Assembly: GCF_004349215.1 (NCBI RefSeq)
Contig: NZ_SMKU01000067.1
Location: 1 to 32,994 of the forward strand
Direction of reading: 5' to 3'
From: Actinomadura rubrisoli
GTDB lineage: Bacteria; Actinomycetota; Actinomycetes; Streptosporangiales; Streptosporangiaceae
DNA length: 32,994 nucleotides
Numbering within the stretch: position 1 is the stretch's first letter; each line of letters starts with the position of its first letter. A program made the translations under genes and the position numbers. The notes under the pieces were generated by a model that worked only from the letters and a program-made list of their open reading frames with translations, was not told the origin of the DNA and did no database searches. Shown piece after piece: positions 1 through 7,483 of the stretch.

Positions 1-84
1 GTCCGGGTGGGCCAGAAGAGGTCCTGAACCCGGTTTCGACCGGACCACGACAGGACGTCGACGGGCGCGGGCGAGCGTGGGGGC

Positions 85-612
85 ATGGATGCGCACGAGT
101 CGGTGCCCCCGGTCCGCAAGTCCGTCGACGTCCCCGTCTCCGCCGAGCGCGCCTTCGCCGCGTTCACCGGGCGTCCGACCGACTGGTGGCCGGAGAGCCA
201 TGTCCTGGTCGCCGCGCGGGAGGCCGTGGTCTTCGAGCCGCGCGTGGGCGGCCGCTGGTACGAGCGGGCGGCGGACGGTTCCGAACGGGACTGGGGCCGC
301 GTCCTGACGTGGGAGCCGCCCCGCCGGATCGCGCTGTCGTGGCGCGTGGACGGCGACTTCCGGCCGATCGACGACGACGAGCGGGCCAGCCGCGTCGTGG
401 TGACCTTCACCTCCCGCGGCCCCGAGTCGACCTCCGTCGAGCTGGCCCACGTCGAGCTGGACCGGCACGGCCCGGCGGCCCGCGGGATCCGCGCCGCGAT
501 CGAGGGCCCGAGCCCCGGCGAGACGCTCGCCCGGTTCGCGGCGGCCGTCGCCCCGCGGACCACTCCGCGAAACAGCCCTCACAACGGCCTTGGAGGCACA
601 GCAGATGCATGA
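85..612 (+). CDS. SRPBCC (START/AHSA1-like) family protein
   Basis: A 175-residue soluble protein with the START-like helix-grip pattern: an N-terminal strand 'RKSVDVPVSAERAFAAFT', a 'DWWPESH' segment, a 'VGGRWYERAADGSE' hairpin, 'VLTWEPPRRIALSW' and a long C-terminal helix. AHSA1-type members bind small hydrophobic ligands, and related folds act as polyketide cyclases. As first gene of a type II polyketide operon it may be a ligand-binding or cyclase-like auxiliary protein, which is inference. The ATG at 85 follows a G-rich stretch at 79-83. The stop overlaps the start of the P450 by 8 bases, implying coupled translation. The C-terminal tail after about residue 160 is low complexity. Confidence 0.75.
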   Translation: MDAHESVPPVRKSVDVPVSAERAFAAFTGRPTDWWPESHVLVAAREAVVFEPRVGGRWYERAADGSERDWGRVLTWEPPRRIALSWRVDGDFRPIDDDERASRVVVTFTSRGPESTSVELAHVELDRHGPAARGIRAAIEGPSPGETLARFAAAVAPRTTPRNSPHNGLGGTADA

Positions 613-1801
613 GCACGAGCCGAGCGGCCCGGCGTTCCCGTGGCCCCGCCGCTGCCCGTTCGACCCGCCCGAGCCGCACGGCGAGTACCGCGACCGGCCG
701 GGGCTGACCAAGGTCCCGATCGCCGCGGGCGGGCAGACGTGGGTCGTCACCCGCTACGACGAGGTCCGGGAGGCCCTCAACGACGAGCGGCTCAGCAACG
801 ACCGCGGCGACCCGGGCTTCCCCGCGCCGTTCCCGATCCCGAAGGACTTCACGCTGAACTCCTCGCTGCTCGGCATGGACCCGCCGGTGCACACCGACTA
901 CCGCAGGCGGGTCGCCAAGGACTTCACCGTCCGCCGGGTCAAGCTGCTGCGCCCGCGCGTCCAGGAGATCGTGGACGAGCGGATCGAGGAGCTGGTGCGG
1001 GCGGGCCCGCCGCAGGACCTGCTCGCCGCGTTCGCGCTGCCGGTGACGATCTCGGTCATCATGGAGCTGCTCGGGATCCCGTCCGGCGACCGCGACTTCC
1101 TGCACGTCCGCACCCGCGTCATGTTCGGCGGCACCGCCACCGCGGACGAGCGCAAGACCGCCGTCAACGAGCTGGACGAGTACTTCCGCGAGCTGGTCGC
1201 CCGCAAGTACGACGCCCCGGGCGACGACCTTGTCGGCAAGCTGACCGGCGCGTTCCCCCGGGCCGGGGAGTTCGACGAGCTCGTCCACCTGACCCGGCTG
1301 CTGTTCAACGGCGGCCACGAGAGCACCGCCAGCATGATCGCGCTGAGCACGCTGGCGCTGCTGCGCCATCCGGGCCAGCTCGACCTGCTGCGCAAGGACC
1401 CCGAGCTCGCGCCGCCCGCGGTGGAGGAGCTGCTGCGGTACCTGAGCGTGACCGACCTGACCACCGCCCGCGTCGCGGGCGCCGACCTGGAGATCGGCGG
1501 GACGCGCGTCGCGGCGGGGGAGGGCGTCTTCCCGCTCACCGCCGCCGCCAACCGCGACCCCGAGGCGTTCGAGCGCCCGGACGAGCTGGACATCACCCGC
1601 GGCTCCCGCAAGCACCTGGCGTTCGGGCACGGGCGCCACCTGTGCCTGGGTTCGGAGCTGGCCCGGCTGGAGCTGGAGGTCGTGTTCCGCACCCTCTACG
1701 ACCGGCTGCCCGGCCTCGCGCTCGCGGTCCCGTTCGAGGACCTCGCCTTCAAGGACGGCGGGCTCGTGTACGGCGTCGAGAAGCTCCCCGTGACCTGGTG
1801 A
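605..1801 (+). CDS. Cytochrome P450
   Basis: A 398-residue soluble bacterial class I P450. The I-helix oxygen-activation motif reads NGGHEST (residues 235-241), the K-helix ExxR is E275-L-L-R278, and the heme loop FGHGRHLCLG puts the axial cysteine at Cys347. It probably hydroxylates or epoxidises the polyketide of this operon, with electrons from a ferredoxin encoded elsewhere. The substrate is not predictable. The ATG at 605 is chosen because GGAGG lies 8 bases upstream at 592-596. A TTG at 590 in the same frame has no such site. The start overlaps the preceding stop. Confidence 0.95.
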   Translation: MHEHEPSGPAFPWPRRCPFDPPEPHGEYRDRPGLTKVPIAAGGQTWVVTRYDEVREALNDERLSNDRGDPGFPAPFPIPKDFTLNSSLLGMDPPVHTDYRRRVAKDFTVRRVKLLRPRVQEIVDERIEELVRAGPPQDLLAAFALPVTISVIMELLGIPSGDRDFLHVRTRVMFGGTATADERKTAVNELDEYFRELVARKYDAPGDDLVGKLTGAFPRAGEFDELVHLTRLLFNGGHESTASMIALSTLALLRHPGQLDLLRKDPELAPPAVEELLRYLSVTDLTTARVAGADLEIGGTRVAAGEGVFPLTAAANRDPEAFERPDELDITRGSRKHLAFGHGRHLCLGSELARLELEVVFRTLYDRLPGLALAVPFEDLAFKDGGLVYGVEKLPVTW

Positions 1802-1821
1802 CCCCGTCTGGAGTGAGAAGC

Positions 1822-2925
1822 ATGACCATGACCATGGCAGACACGCGGGCGGCGCTCGGCACGGCCGCCGGGCTCGCCGCCGGGCGGGCCGCCGAGGCCG
1901 ACCGCACGGGCCGTCTCGCGCCCGAGGTCGTCGAGGCGCTGGCCGCCGCGGGCCTCCCGCGCCACTTCGTGCCCGAGCGCTGGGGCGGCGCCGCGGCGAC
2001 GTTCCGCGAGGCGACCGACGCGGTCGCTCGGGTGGGCGAGGGCTGCGCGTCCGCCGCCTGGTGCGGGGCGATGTTCGCCTACACCGGGCGGTTCGCCGCG
2101 CACCTGCCGGACGAGGGCCAGCGGGACCTGTGGGGCGAGAGCCCCGACGCGCTGCTGGTCCCCGGCCTTGTCCCGGCCGGGGAGGCCGAGCGCGCCGACG
2201 GCGGCTTCGTGCTGCGGGGCCGGTGGCGGTACGTCAGCGGCGTGGAGTTCGCGGACTGGGCGCTGATCGCGGGCCCCGCGCCCGGCGGCCTGGAGCCGCG
2301 CTTCTTCGCGGTGCCCCGCGCGGACTTCGAGGTCGAGGAGACCTGGGACGCGGTGGGGATGCGCGCCACCGGCAGCCACACGCTGGTCGTCCGCGAGGCG
2401 TTCGTGCCCGAGCACCGGTCGGTGCCGTTCAAGGAGGTCATGGGCGGCATCAACCATGTCTCCGCACTGCCGCAGCACACCGTCCCGCTGCCCGCCGTGG
2501 GCGGGCTGACCTGCATCTCGGCGCTGCTGGGCGCCGCGCGCGGGGCGCTGTCGTCCGCGGTGGCCGCCGCGGCCGCCAAGCGGGCCGGCGGCGCGCCGCC
2601 CGACGCCGCCGCTGACCTGGCCATCGCGACCGCCGCCGCCGAGATCGACGCCGCGTGGCTGCTCCTGGACCGGGTCGTGTCCGTCCTGGACTCCGGCGAG
2701 GGCCGCGCCCGCGCGTTCCAGAACGCCAACCACGCCTCCTACGCGGCCGGACGGCTGGTGGACGCGGTCAACGCGCTCATGCGGTCCGCGGGCACCGCAG
2801 CGCAGGACCGCGGAAGCGACCTGCAGCGCTTCTGGCGGGACGTGACGGTCGGCTGCTCGCACGCCGCGCTGCGGCCCGAGCGCGCCGCGCCGGGATTCGT
2901 CCAGTCGCTGGCCGACCGGACGTGA
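1822..2925 (+). CDS. Acyl-CoA-dehydrogenase-like flavin-dependent monooxygenase
   Basis: A 367-residue protein of the acyl-CoA dehydrogenase fold, nearest to the type 2 C-terminal domain group that includes two-component (group D) flavin monooxygenases. Visible features are the N-terminal helical domain with 'GLPRHFVPERWGG', the middle beta domain with 'GRWRYVSGVEFADWALIAG' and 'WDAVGMRATGSHTLVV', and a C-terminal four-helix domain. The 'GMRATGSH' segment is typical of the family. In aromatic polyketide clusters such proteins hydroxylate or epoxidise the ring system using reduced flavin from a partner reductase, which is not seen here. ATG 1822 follows GGAG (1810-1813) by 8 bases. Two further in-frame ATGs at 1828 and 1834 are alternatives. 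Confidence 0.82.
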   Translation: MTMTMADTRAALGTAAGLAAGRAAEADRTGRLAPEVVEALAAAGLPRHFVPERWGGAAATFREATDAVARVGEGCASAAWCGAMFAYTGRFAAHLPDEGQRDLWGESPDALLVPGLVPAGEAERADGGFVLRGRWRYVSGVEFADWALIAGPAPGGLEPRFFAVPRADFEVEETWDAVGMRATGSHTLVVREAFVPEHRSVPFKEVMGGINHVSALPQHTVPLPAVGGLTCISALLGAARGALSSAVAAAAAKRAGGAPPDAAADLAIATAAAEIDAAWLLLDRVVSVLDSGEGRARAFQNANHASYAAGRLVDAVNALMRSAGTAAQDRGSDLQRFWRDVTVGCSHAALRPERAAPGFVQSLADRT

Positions 2926-2952
2926 ACGCGGCGGCGGATGTGAACGCGACGG
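2922..2952 (+). repeat. Imperfect 18-bp-period direct repeat over a stop codon
   Basis: GTGAACGCGGCGG at 2922-2934 recurs as GTGAACGCGACGG at 2940-2952, with 12 of 13 bases identical and a period of 18. The first copy holds the TGA stop of the flavin monooxygenase gene and the second lies just before the ribosome site of the next gene. It looks like a short local duplication. Confidence 0.7.
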
Positions 2953-2966
2953 AGAGGGAGACCACG

Positions 2967-3818
2967 ATGGACATCGGAGTGGCACTGCCCACCATGATCC
3001 CGGACGTCCGGGGGCACGAGCTGCTGGACTGGGCGCGCAAGGCCGACGCGGGCGGGTTCTCCGCCCTCGGCGTCCTGGACCGCCTGGTCTACGGCAACGA
3101 CGAGCCGCTCGTCACGCTGGCCGCCGCGGCGGCGGTGACCGAGCGCGTGCGGCTGACGACCTCGATCCTCATCGCCCCCTGCCGGGGGAACACCGCGCTG
3201 CTGGCCAAGCAGGCCGCGTCCGTCCACCACCTGTCCGGCGGCCGGCTCGTCCTCGGCGTCGCGGTCGGCGCCCGGCCCGACGACTACGCCGCGTCCGGCG
3301 CCGCGTTCGGCGACCGGGGCCGGCGGCTGGACGGGATGCTCGCCGACCTGCGCGGGACGTGGGCGGGCGGCGAGATCGGCCCGCCCCTGCCGGGCGGCGG
3401 GCCGGAGATCCTCGTCGGCGGCCGCGCCCCCGCCGCGCTGCGCCGCGCCGCCGCGCACGGCGACGGGTACATGGGCGCCGCCGGGCCGCCGCGGATGTTC
3501 GCCGAGCGCGCCGAGGAGGTCCGGCGCCTCTGGGCGGAGGCGGGGCGCCCCGGACGGCCGCGCATGGTCGCGCAGTCCTACTTCTGCCTCGGGGCGGGCG
3601 CCGAGGAGAACGTCCGCGCGCACCTCGGCGACTACTACTCCTTCGCGGGACGGCTCGCCGAGATGATGATCAGCGGTGCGCTCACCGCGCCGGAGACGCT
3701 GCGCGACGCCGTGGCGGGCTACGCGGCCGCGGGCTGCGACGAGCTGATCCTCATCCCCTGCTCCGCCGATCCAGGGCAGCTGGAGCTGCTCGCCGCCGCG
3801 CTCGGGGAGGCGGCATGA
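2967..3818 (+). CDS. Luciferase-like (F420-dependent type) oxidoreductase
   Basis: A 283-residue protein with the luciferase-like TIM-barrel pattern: 'MDIGVALPTMIPD' first strand, 'DWARKADAGGFSALGVLDR', 'RVRLTTSILIAP', 'LAKQAASVHHLSGGRLVLGVAVG' and a C-terminal 'AAGCDELILIPCS'. Actinomycete members mostly use coenzyme F420, some FMN, so it is a candidate reductase or oxidase for a polyketide intermediate, or a flavin-using partner. The cofactor is inferred from family habit. ATG 2967 follows GGGAG (2956-2960) by 6 bases. The stop overlaps the KS-alpha start (ATGA at 3815). At 283 residues it is on the short side for the family. Confidence 0.88.
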   Translation: MDIGVALPTMIPDVRGHELLDWARKADAGGFSALGVLDRLVYGNDEPLVTLAAAAAVTERVRLTTSILIAPCRGNTALLAKQAASVHHLSGGRLVLGVAVGARPDDYAASGAAFGDRGRRLDGMLADLRGTWAGGEIGPPLPGGGPEILVGGRAPAALRRAAAHGDGYMGAAGPPRMFAERAEEVRRLWAEAGRPGRPRMVAQSYFCLGAGAEENVRAHLGDYYSFAGRLAEMMISGALTAPETLRDAVAGYAAAGCDELILIPCSADPGQLELLAAALGEAA

Positions 3819-5110
3819 CGGCCCCCGCGTCCCCGCCCTCGGCGCGGCGCCGGACCGTCATCACCGGGGTCGGTGTCGTCGCGCCCGGCGGGATCGGCGC
3901 CGGGCCGTTCTGGGACCTGATCAGCTCGGGGACCACGGCGACCCGCCGCATCACCCAGTTCGACGCCAGCGCGCACCGCTGCCAGGTCGCCGCGGAATGC
4001 GACTTCGACCCGGCCGCGAGCGGCCTCACCCCCCAGGAGATCCGCAGGACCGACCGGTTCGTGCAGCTGGCCAAGGTGTCGGCGGACGAGGCGGTGCGCG
4101 ACAGCGGCCTGGAGATCGACGGCGCGGTGGCCGAGCGCACCGGCGTCGCGATGGGCAGCGCGGTCGCCGGAACCAAGAGCATGGAGCAGGAGTACGTCGT
4201 GCTCAGCGACGGCGGCGCCGACTGGGTCGTGGACCCCGCCTACACCAGCCCCCACATGTACGACTACTTCCTGCCCAGCTCGGCCGCGGCGGAGGTGGCG
4301 CTGACCACCGGCGCGCGCGGCCCGGCGACCGTGGTGTCCACGGGCTGCACCTCGGGCATCGACGCGGTGGCGCACGCCGCCGAGGTCATCCGGGACGGCT
4401 CCGCCGACGTGGTGGTCACCGGCGGCAGCGACGCGCCGATATCGCCGATCACGGTCACCTGCTTCGATGTGATCAAGGCCCAGTCCGTCTACAACGACGA
4501 CCCGGAGCGCGCGTGCCGGCCCTTCGACCGCACCCGCCGGGGCCTGATCCTCGGCGAGGGCGCGGCGGTGCTGGTGCTGGAGGAGTACGAGCACGCCCGG
4601 CGGCGCGGCGCCCACGTGTACGCCGAAGTGGCGGGCGCCGCGTCCCGCTGCAACGCCTTCCACATGACGGGCCTGAAGCCCGACGGGCGGGAGATGGCCG
4701 AGGCGATCACCGCCGCGCTGGACGAGGCGCGGATGAACCCCGGGGACCTCGACTACGTCAACGCGCACGGCTCGGGCACCAAGCAGAACGACCGGCACGA
4801 GACCGCGGCGTTCAAGCGCGCCCTCGGCGAGCGCGCCCACCGGATCCCGGTCAGCGGCATCAAGTCGATGGTCGGCCACTCGCTGGGCGCCATCGGCTCC
4901 ATCGAGATCGCCGCGTGCGCGCTGGCGATGGAGCACGGGGTCGTCCCGCCGACCGCCAACCTGCGCGAGGCCGACCCCGAGTGCGACCTGGACTACGTGC
5001 CGCTCGTGGCGCGCGAGCACCGCATCGGCGGGGCGCTGACCGTGGGAAGCGGGTTCGGCGGCTTCCAGAGCGCGATGGTGTTCCGCGACCCGGAAGGGAG
5101 GACGCGATGA
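3815..5110 (+). CDS. Type II PKS ketosynthase KS-alpha
   Basis: A 431-residue ketosynthase of the aromatic polyketide type. The nucleophile is Cys178 in STGCTSGID, with His318 (NAHGSGTKQND), Lys350 and His355 (SGIKSMVGHSLGAIG) completing the decarboxylative Claisen machinery. Segments such as 'VVLSDGGADWVVDP' and 'HMTGLKPDGREMAEAI' are characteristic of KS-alpha rather than FabF. It forms a heterodimer with the chain length factor encoded next and extends an ACP-bound poly-beta-ketone with malonyl units. ATG 3815 overlaps the preceding TGA, and GGGGAGG sits 4 bases upstream. Its own stop overlaps the next start in the same way. Confidence 0.97.
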   Translation: MTAPASPPSARRRTVITGVGVVAPGGIGAGPFWDLISSGTTATRRITQFDASAHRCQVAAECDFDPAASGLTPQEIRRTDRFVQLAKVSADEAVRDSGLEIDGAVAERTGVAMGSAVAGTKSMEQEYVVLSDGGADWVVDPAYTSPHMYDYFLPSSAAAEVALTTGARGPATVVSTGCTSGIDAVAHAAEVIRDGSADVVVTGGSDAPISPITVTCFDVIKAQSVYNDDPERACRPFDRTRRGLILGEGAAVLVLEEYEHARRRGAHVYAEVAGAASRCNAFHMTGLKPDGREMAEAITAALDEARMNPGDLDYVNAHGSGTKQNDRHETAAFKRALGERAHRIPVSGIKSMVGHSLGAIGSIEIAACALAMEHGVVPPTANLREADPECDLDYVPLVAREHRIGGALTVGSGFGGFQSAMVFRDPEGRTR

Positions 5111-6324
5111 CCGGCGACGTCGTGGTGACCGGCCTGGGGGTGACCGCCCCCAACGGCATCGGCGCGGACGAGTACTGGGGGGCCTCGCTGCGCGGGGAGC
5201 CCGGCATCGGGCCGATCACCCGGTTCGACACGGACGGGTACGCGGTGGGCGTGGCCGGGGAGATCCCCGTCTGCGCCGCCGAGCAGGAGCTGCCCGAACG
5301 GCTCATGCCGCAGAGCGACCGGACGACGAGGCTCGCCCTGGTCGCCGCCGACGAGGCCCTCCAGGACGCCGCCGTGAAGCCCGGCGACCTGCCCGAGTAC
5401 GCGATGGGCGTCGTCACGGCCAGCACGTCCGGCGGCCTGGAGTTCGGGCAGCGGGAGCTGCAGAAGCTGTGGGGCCAGGGCTGGGAGCACGTCAGCGCCT
5501 ACATGTCGTTCGCGTGGTACTACGCGGTCCACACCGGCCAGATCTCCATCAAGAACGGCATGCGCGGCCCCGGCGGCGTGCTGGCCTCCGAGCAGGCGGG
5601 CGGGGTGGACACCCTCGCGTTCGCCCGCCGGAAGATCCGCGCCGGGACGGCGGTCATGGTGGCGGGCGGGGTGGACGGCACGCTCTGCCCGTACGGGCTG
5701 GCCATCCAGGCCGCGAGCGGGGAGCTGAGCGCCCGGACCGAGCCGGAGGCGGCCTACCTGCCGTTCGACCGGGACGCGTCCGGTTGCGTGCCGGGCGAGG
5801 GCGGGGCGATCCTCATCGCCGAGAGCCGCGCCGACGCCGAGGCGCGCGGCGCCCCCCGGGTCTACGGCGCGATCGCGGGCTGCGGGTCGGCGTTCGACCC
5901 GGAGCCGGGCTGCGCGGACGGGCTGCTCAGGGCGGCCCGCGCCGCGCTCGCCGACGCCGGGGTCCCCGCGGACGCCGTCGATGCCGTCTTCGCGGACGCG
6001 GCGGGCGTCCCGCACCTGGACCGGGCCGAGGCGGCGATGCTCGCCCGGCTGTTCGGGCCGCGCGGCGTGCCCGTCACCGCGCCGAAGTCGATGACGGGCC
6101 GGCTGCTGTCCGGCGGTGCCGCGCTGGACATCGCCACCGCGCTGCTGTCGCTGCGCGACGGCGCGATCCCCCCGACCGCCAACGTGGACGGCGACCGGGT
6201 GGACGAGCGCCTCGACCTGGTGACGGGAGGGCCGCGGCATGGGCGCGTCGGCACGGTGCTCGTCCTCGCCAGGGGGCGGGGCGGGTTCGCCTCAGCCGCC
6301 GTCCTGACTCAGCCGCCGTCCTGA
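5107..6324 (+). CDS. Type II PKS chain length factor (KS-beta)
   Basis: A 405-residue KS-like protein in which the active cysteine is replaced by Gln163 (SEQAGGVD), the hallmark of chain length factors. The HGxGT histidine region is lost (FADAAGVPHLD) and the later GH is GR (PKSMTGRLLSG). It pairs with KS-alpha, helps make the acetyl starter by malonyl decarboxylation and sets chain length. The residues aligning with the actinorhodin gate (Phe109, Thr112, Phe116) read Leu111, Gly114 and Leu118, smaller side chains that would fit a longer product. The C-terminal codons are formed by a 17-bp tandem duplication (6291-6324). Confidence 0.97.
   Translation: MTGDVVVTGLGVTAPNGIGADEYWGASLRGEPGIGPITRFDTDGYAVGVAGEIPVCAAEQELPERLMPQSDRTTRLALVAADEALQDAAVKPGDLPEYAMGVVTASTSGGLEFGQRELQKLWGQGWEHVSAYMSFAWYYAVHTGQISIKNGMRGPGGVLASEQAGGVDTLAFARRKIRAGTAVMVAGGVDGTLCPYGLAIQAASGELSARTEPEAAYLPFDRDASGCVPGEGGAILIAESRADAEARGAPRVYGAIAGCGSAFDPEPGCADGLLRAARAALADAGVPADAVDAVFADAAGVPHLDRAEAAMLARLFGPRGVPVTAPKSMTGRLLSGGAALDIATALLSLRDGAIPPTANVDGDRVDERLDLVTGGPRHGRVGTVLVLARGRGGFASAAVLTQPPS
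6291..6324 (+). repeat. Perfect 17-bp tandem duplication at the CLF stop
   Basis: CTCAGCCGCCGTCCTGA occurs twice head to tail (6291-6307 and 6308-6324) without mismatch. The TGA of the first copy is out of frame and that of the second is the actual stop. With a single copy the frame would instead run to a TAG at 6333-6335. The protein end is therefore ...VLTQPPS here and would be ...VLTQP without the duplication. Confidence 0.95.
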
Positions 6325-6346
6325 CGCAGCCGTAGGAAGGATCTCC

Positions 6347-7483
6347 ATGCCCGGCCCACAGCCGCCGATCGAGCCGTACCGCGTCGCGGTCCCGCAGGAC
6401 GACGTCGACGACCTGCGCCGCCGCCTGCGCGCGACCCGGTGGGCGCCCGACCTGCCCGGCACCGGGTGGGCGCGCGGCGTCCCGACCGCCTACCTGCGCG
6501 AGCTGGCCAGGTACTGGGCGGAGGAGTACGACTGGCGCCGGCACGAGGCGGCGCTCAACGAACCGCCCCAGTTCACCACCGAGATCGACGGCGAGAACGT
6601 GCACTTCCTGCACGTCCGGTCCGCGAACCGGGACGCGACGCCGCTGGTCCTGCTGCACGGCTGGCCGGGCTCGGTCGTCGAGTTCACCGGCCTGGCCGGC
6701 CGGCTGCGGGACGCCTTCCACCTGGTGGTCCCGTCGCTGCCCGGATACGGCTTCTCCGGCCCCCTGCGCGGCACCGGATGGACCGACGGGCGCTCGGCCG
6801 CCGCGCTCACCGAGCTGATGGCCCGCCTCGGGTACGCCCGGTACGGGGTGCAGGGCGGGGACGTCGGGGCCTTCATCGCCCCCCTGATGGGACGCGCCGC
6901 GCCGGACCGGGTCCTGGGCGTCCACGTGAACGCCCTGGTCACCGTCCCGCCGGACGACCTCGACCCGGCCGAGCTGACCGAGGGCGAGCGCAGGCGCCTG
7001 GAGGGGCAGCGGGAATGGCGCGAGAACACCGGCGCCTACCTCCAGCTCCAGGGCACCCGCCCGCAGACCCTGGCGCACGCGCTCCACGACTCCCCGGCCG
7101 GTCAGCTCGCCTGGATCGTCGAACGGTTCAAGGAGTGGACGGACCCGGCGAAGGACCTCCCCGAGGACGCCGTCGACCGGGACGCGATCCTCACCGACGT
7201 CAGCGTCTACTGGTTCACCGGCACGGCGGGCTCGTCCGCGCACACCTACTACGAGCGGTTCAACGACCGGTCCATGTGGGCGCCGCGGGAGCGCTCGGCC
7301 GTCCCGACCGGGGTGGCGGTGTTCCCGACCGACCACAGCATCCGGCGCTTCGCCGAGAAGACCGACACGATCGTCCGCTGGACCGAGTTCGACCGCGGCG
7401 GCCACTTCGCCGCACTGGAGGTCCCGGACCTGCTCGCCGCCGACATCCGCACGTTCTTCGAGGAGCTCCCCCATGACCGCTGA
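6347..7483 (+). CDS. Epoxide hydrolase, EHN (microsomal-type) family
   Basis: A 378-residue alpha/beta hydrolase with the N-terminal epoxide hydrolase extension (residues about 8-115, 'EPYRVAVPQDDVDDLRRRL', 'RHEAALNEPPQFTTEIDG'). HGWPGS (104-109) is the oxyanion segment, Asp172 in GGDVG the expected nucleophile (usual form GGDWG), and His353 in GGHFAALE the base. Tyr289 and Tyr301 or Tyr302 are candidate lid tyrosines. It should open an epoxide to a vicinal diol. The two oxygenases upstream in this operon could supply the epoxide, which is inference. ATG 6347 follows AGGAAGG (6334-6340) by 6 bases. The end overlaps the next gene by 11 bases. Confidence 0.9.
   Translation: MPGPQPPIEPYRVAVPQDDVDDLRRRLRATRWAPDLPGTGWARGVPTAYLRELARYWAEEYDWRRHEAALNEPPQFTTEIDGENVHFLHVRSANRDATPLVLLHGWPGSVVEFTGLAGRLRDAFHLVVPSLPGYGFSGPLRGTGWTDGRSAAALTELMARLGYARYGVQGGDVGAFIAPLMGRAAPDRVLGVHVNALVTVPPDDLDPAELTEGERRRLEGQREWRENTGAYLQLQGTRPQTLAHALHDSPAGQLAWIVERFKEWTDPAKDLPEDAVDRDAILTDVSVYWFTGTAGSSAHTYYERFNDRSMWAPRERSAVPTGVAVFPTDHSIRRFAEKTDTIVRWTEFDRGGHFAALEVPDLLAADIRTFFEELPHDR

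Noticed and set aside
1..27. A possible C-terminus of an upstream gene ending at TGA 25-27
   Set aside because: Only eight codons are visible in the frame, which is too little to support a gene.
590..604. TTG at 590 as the start of the first P450
   Set aside because: The ATG at 605 has GGAGG at ideal spacing, whereas the TTG precedes that site.
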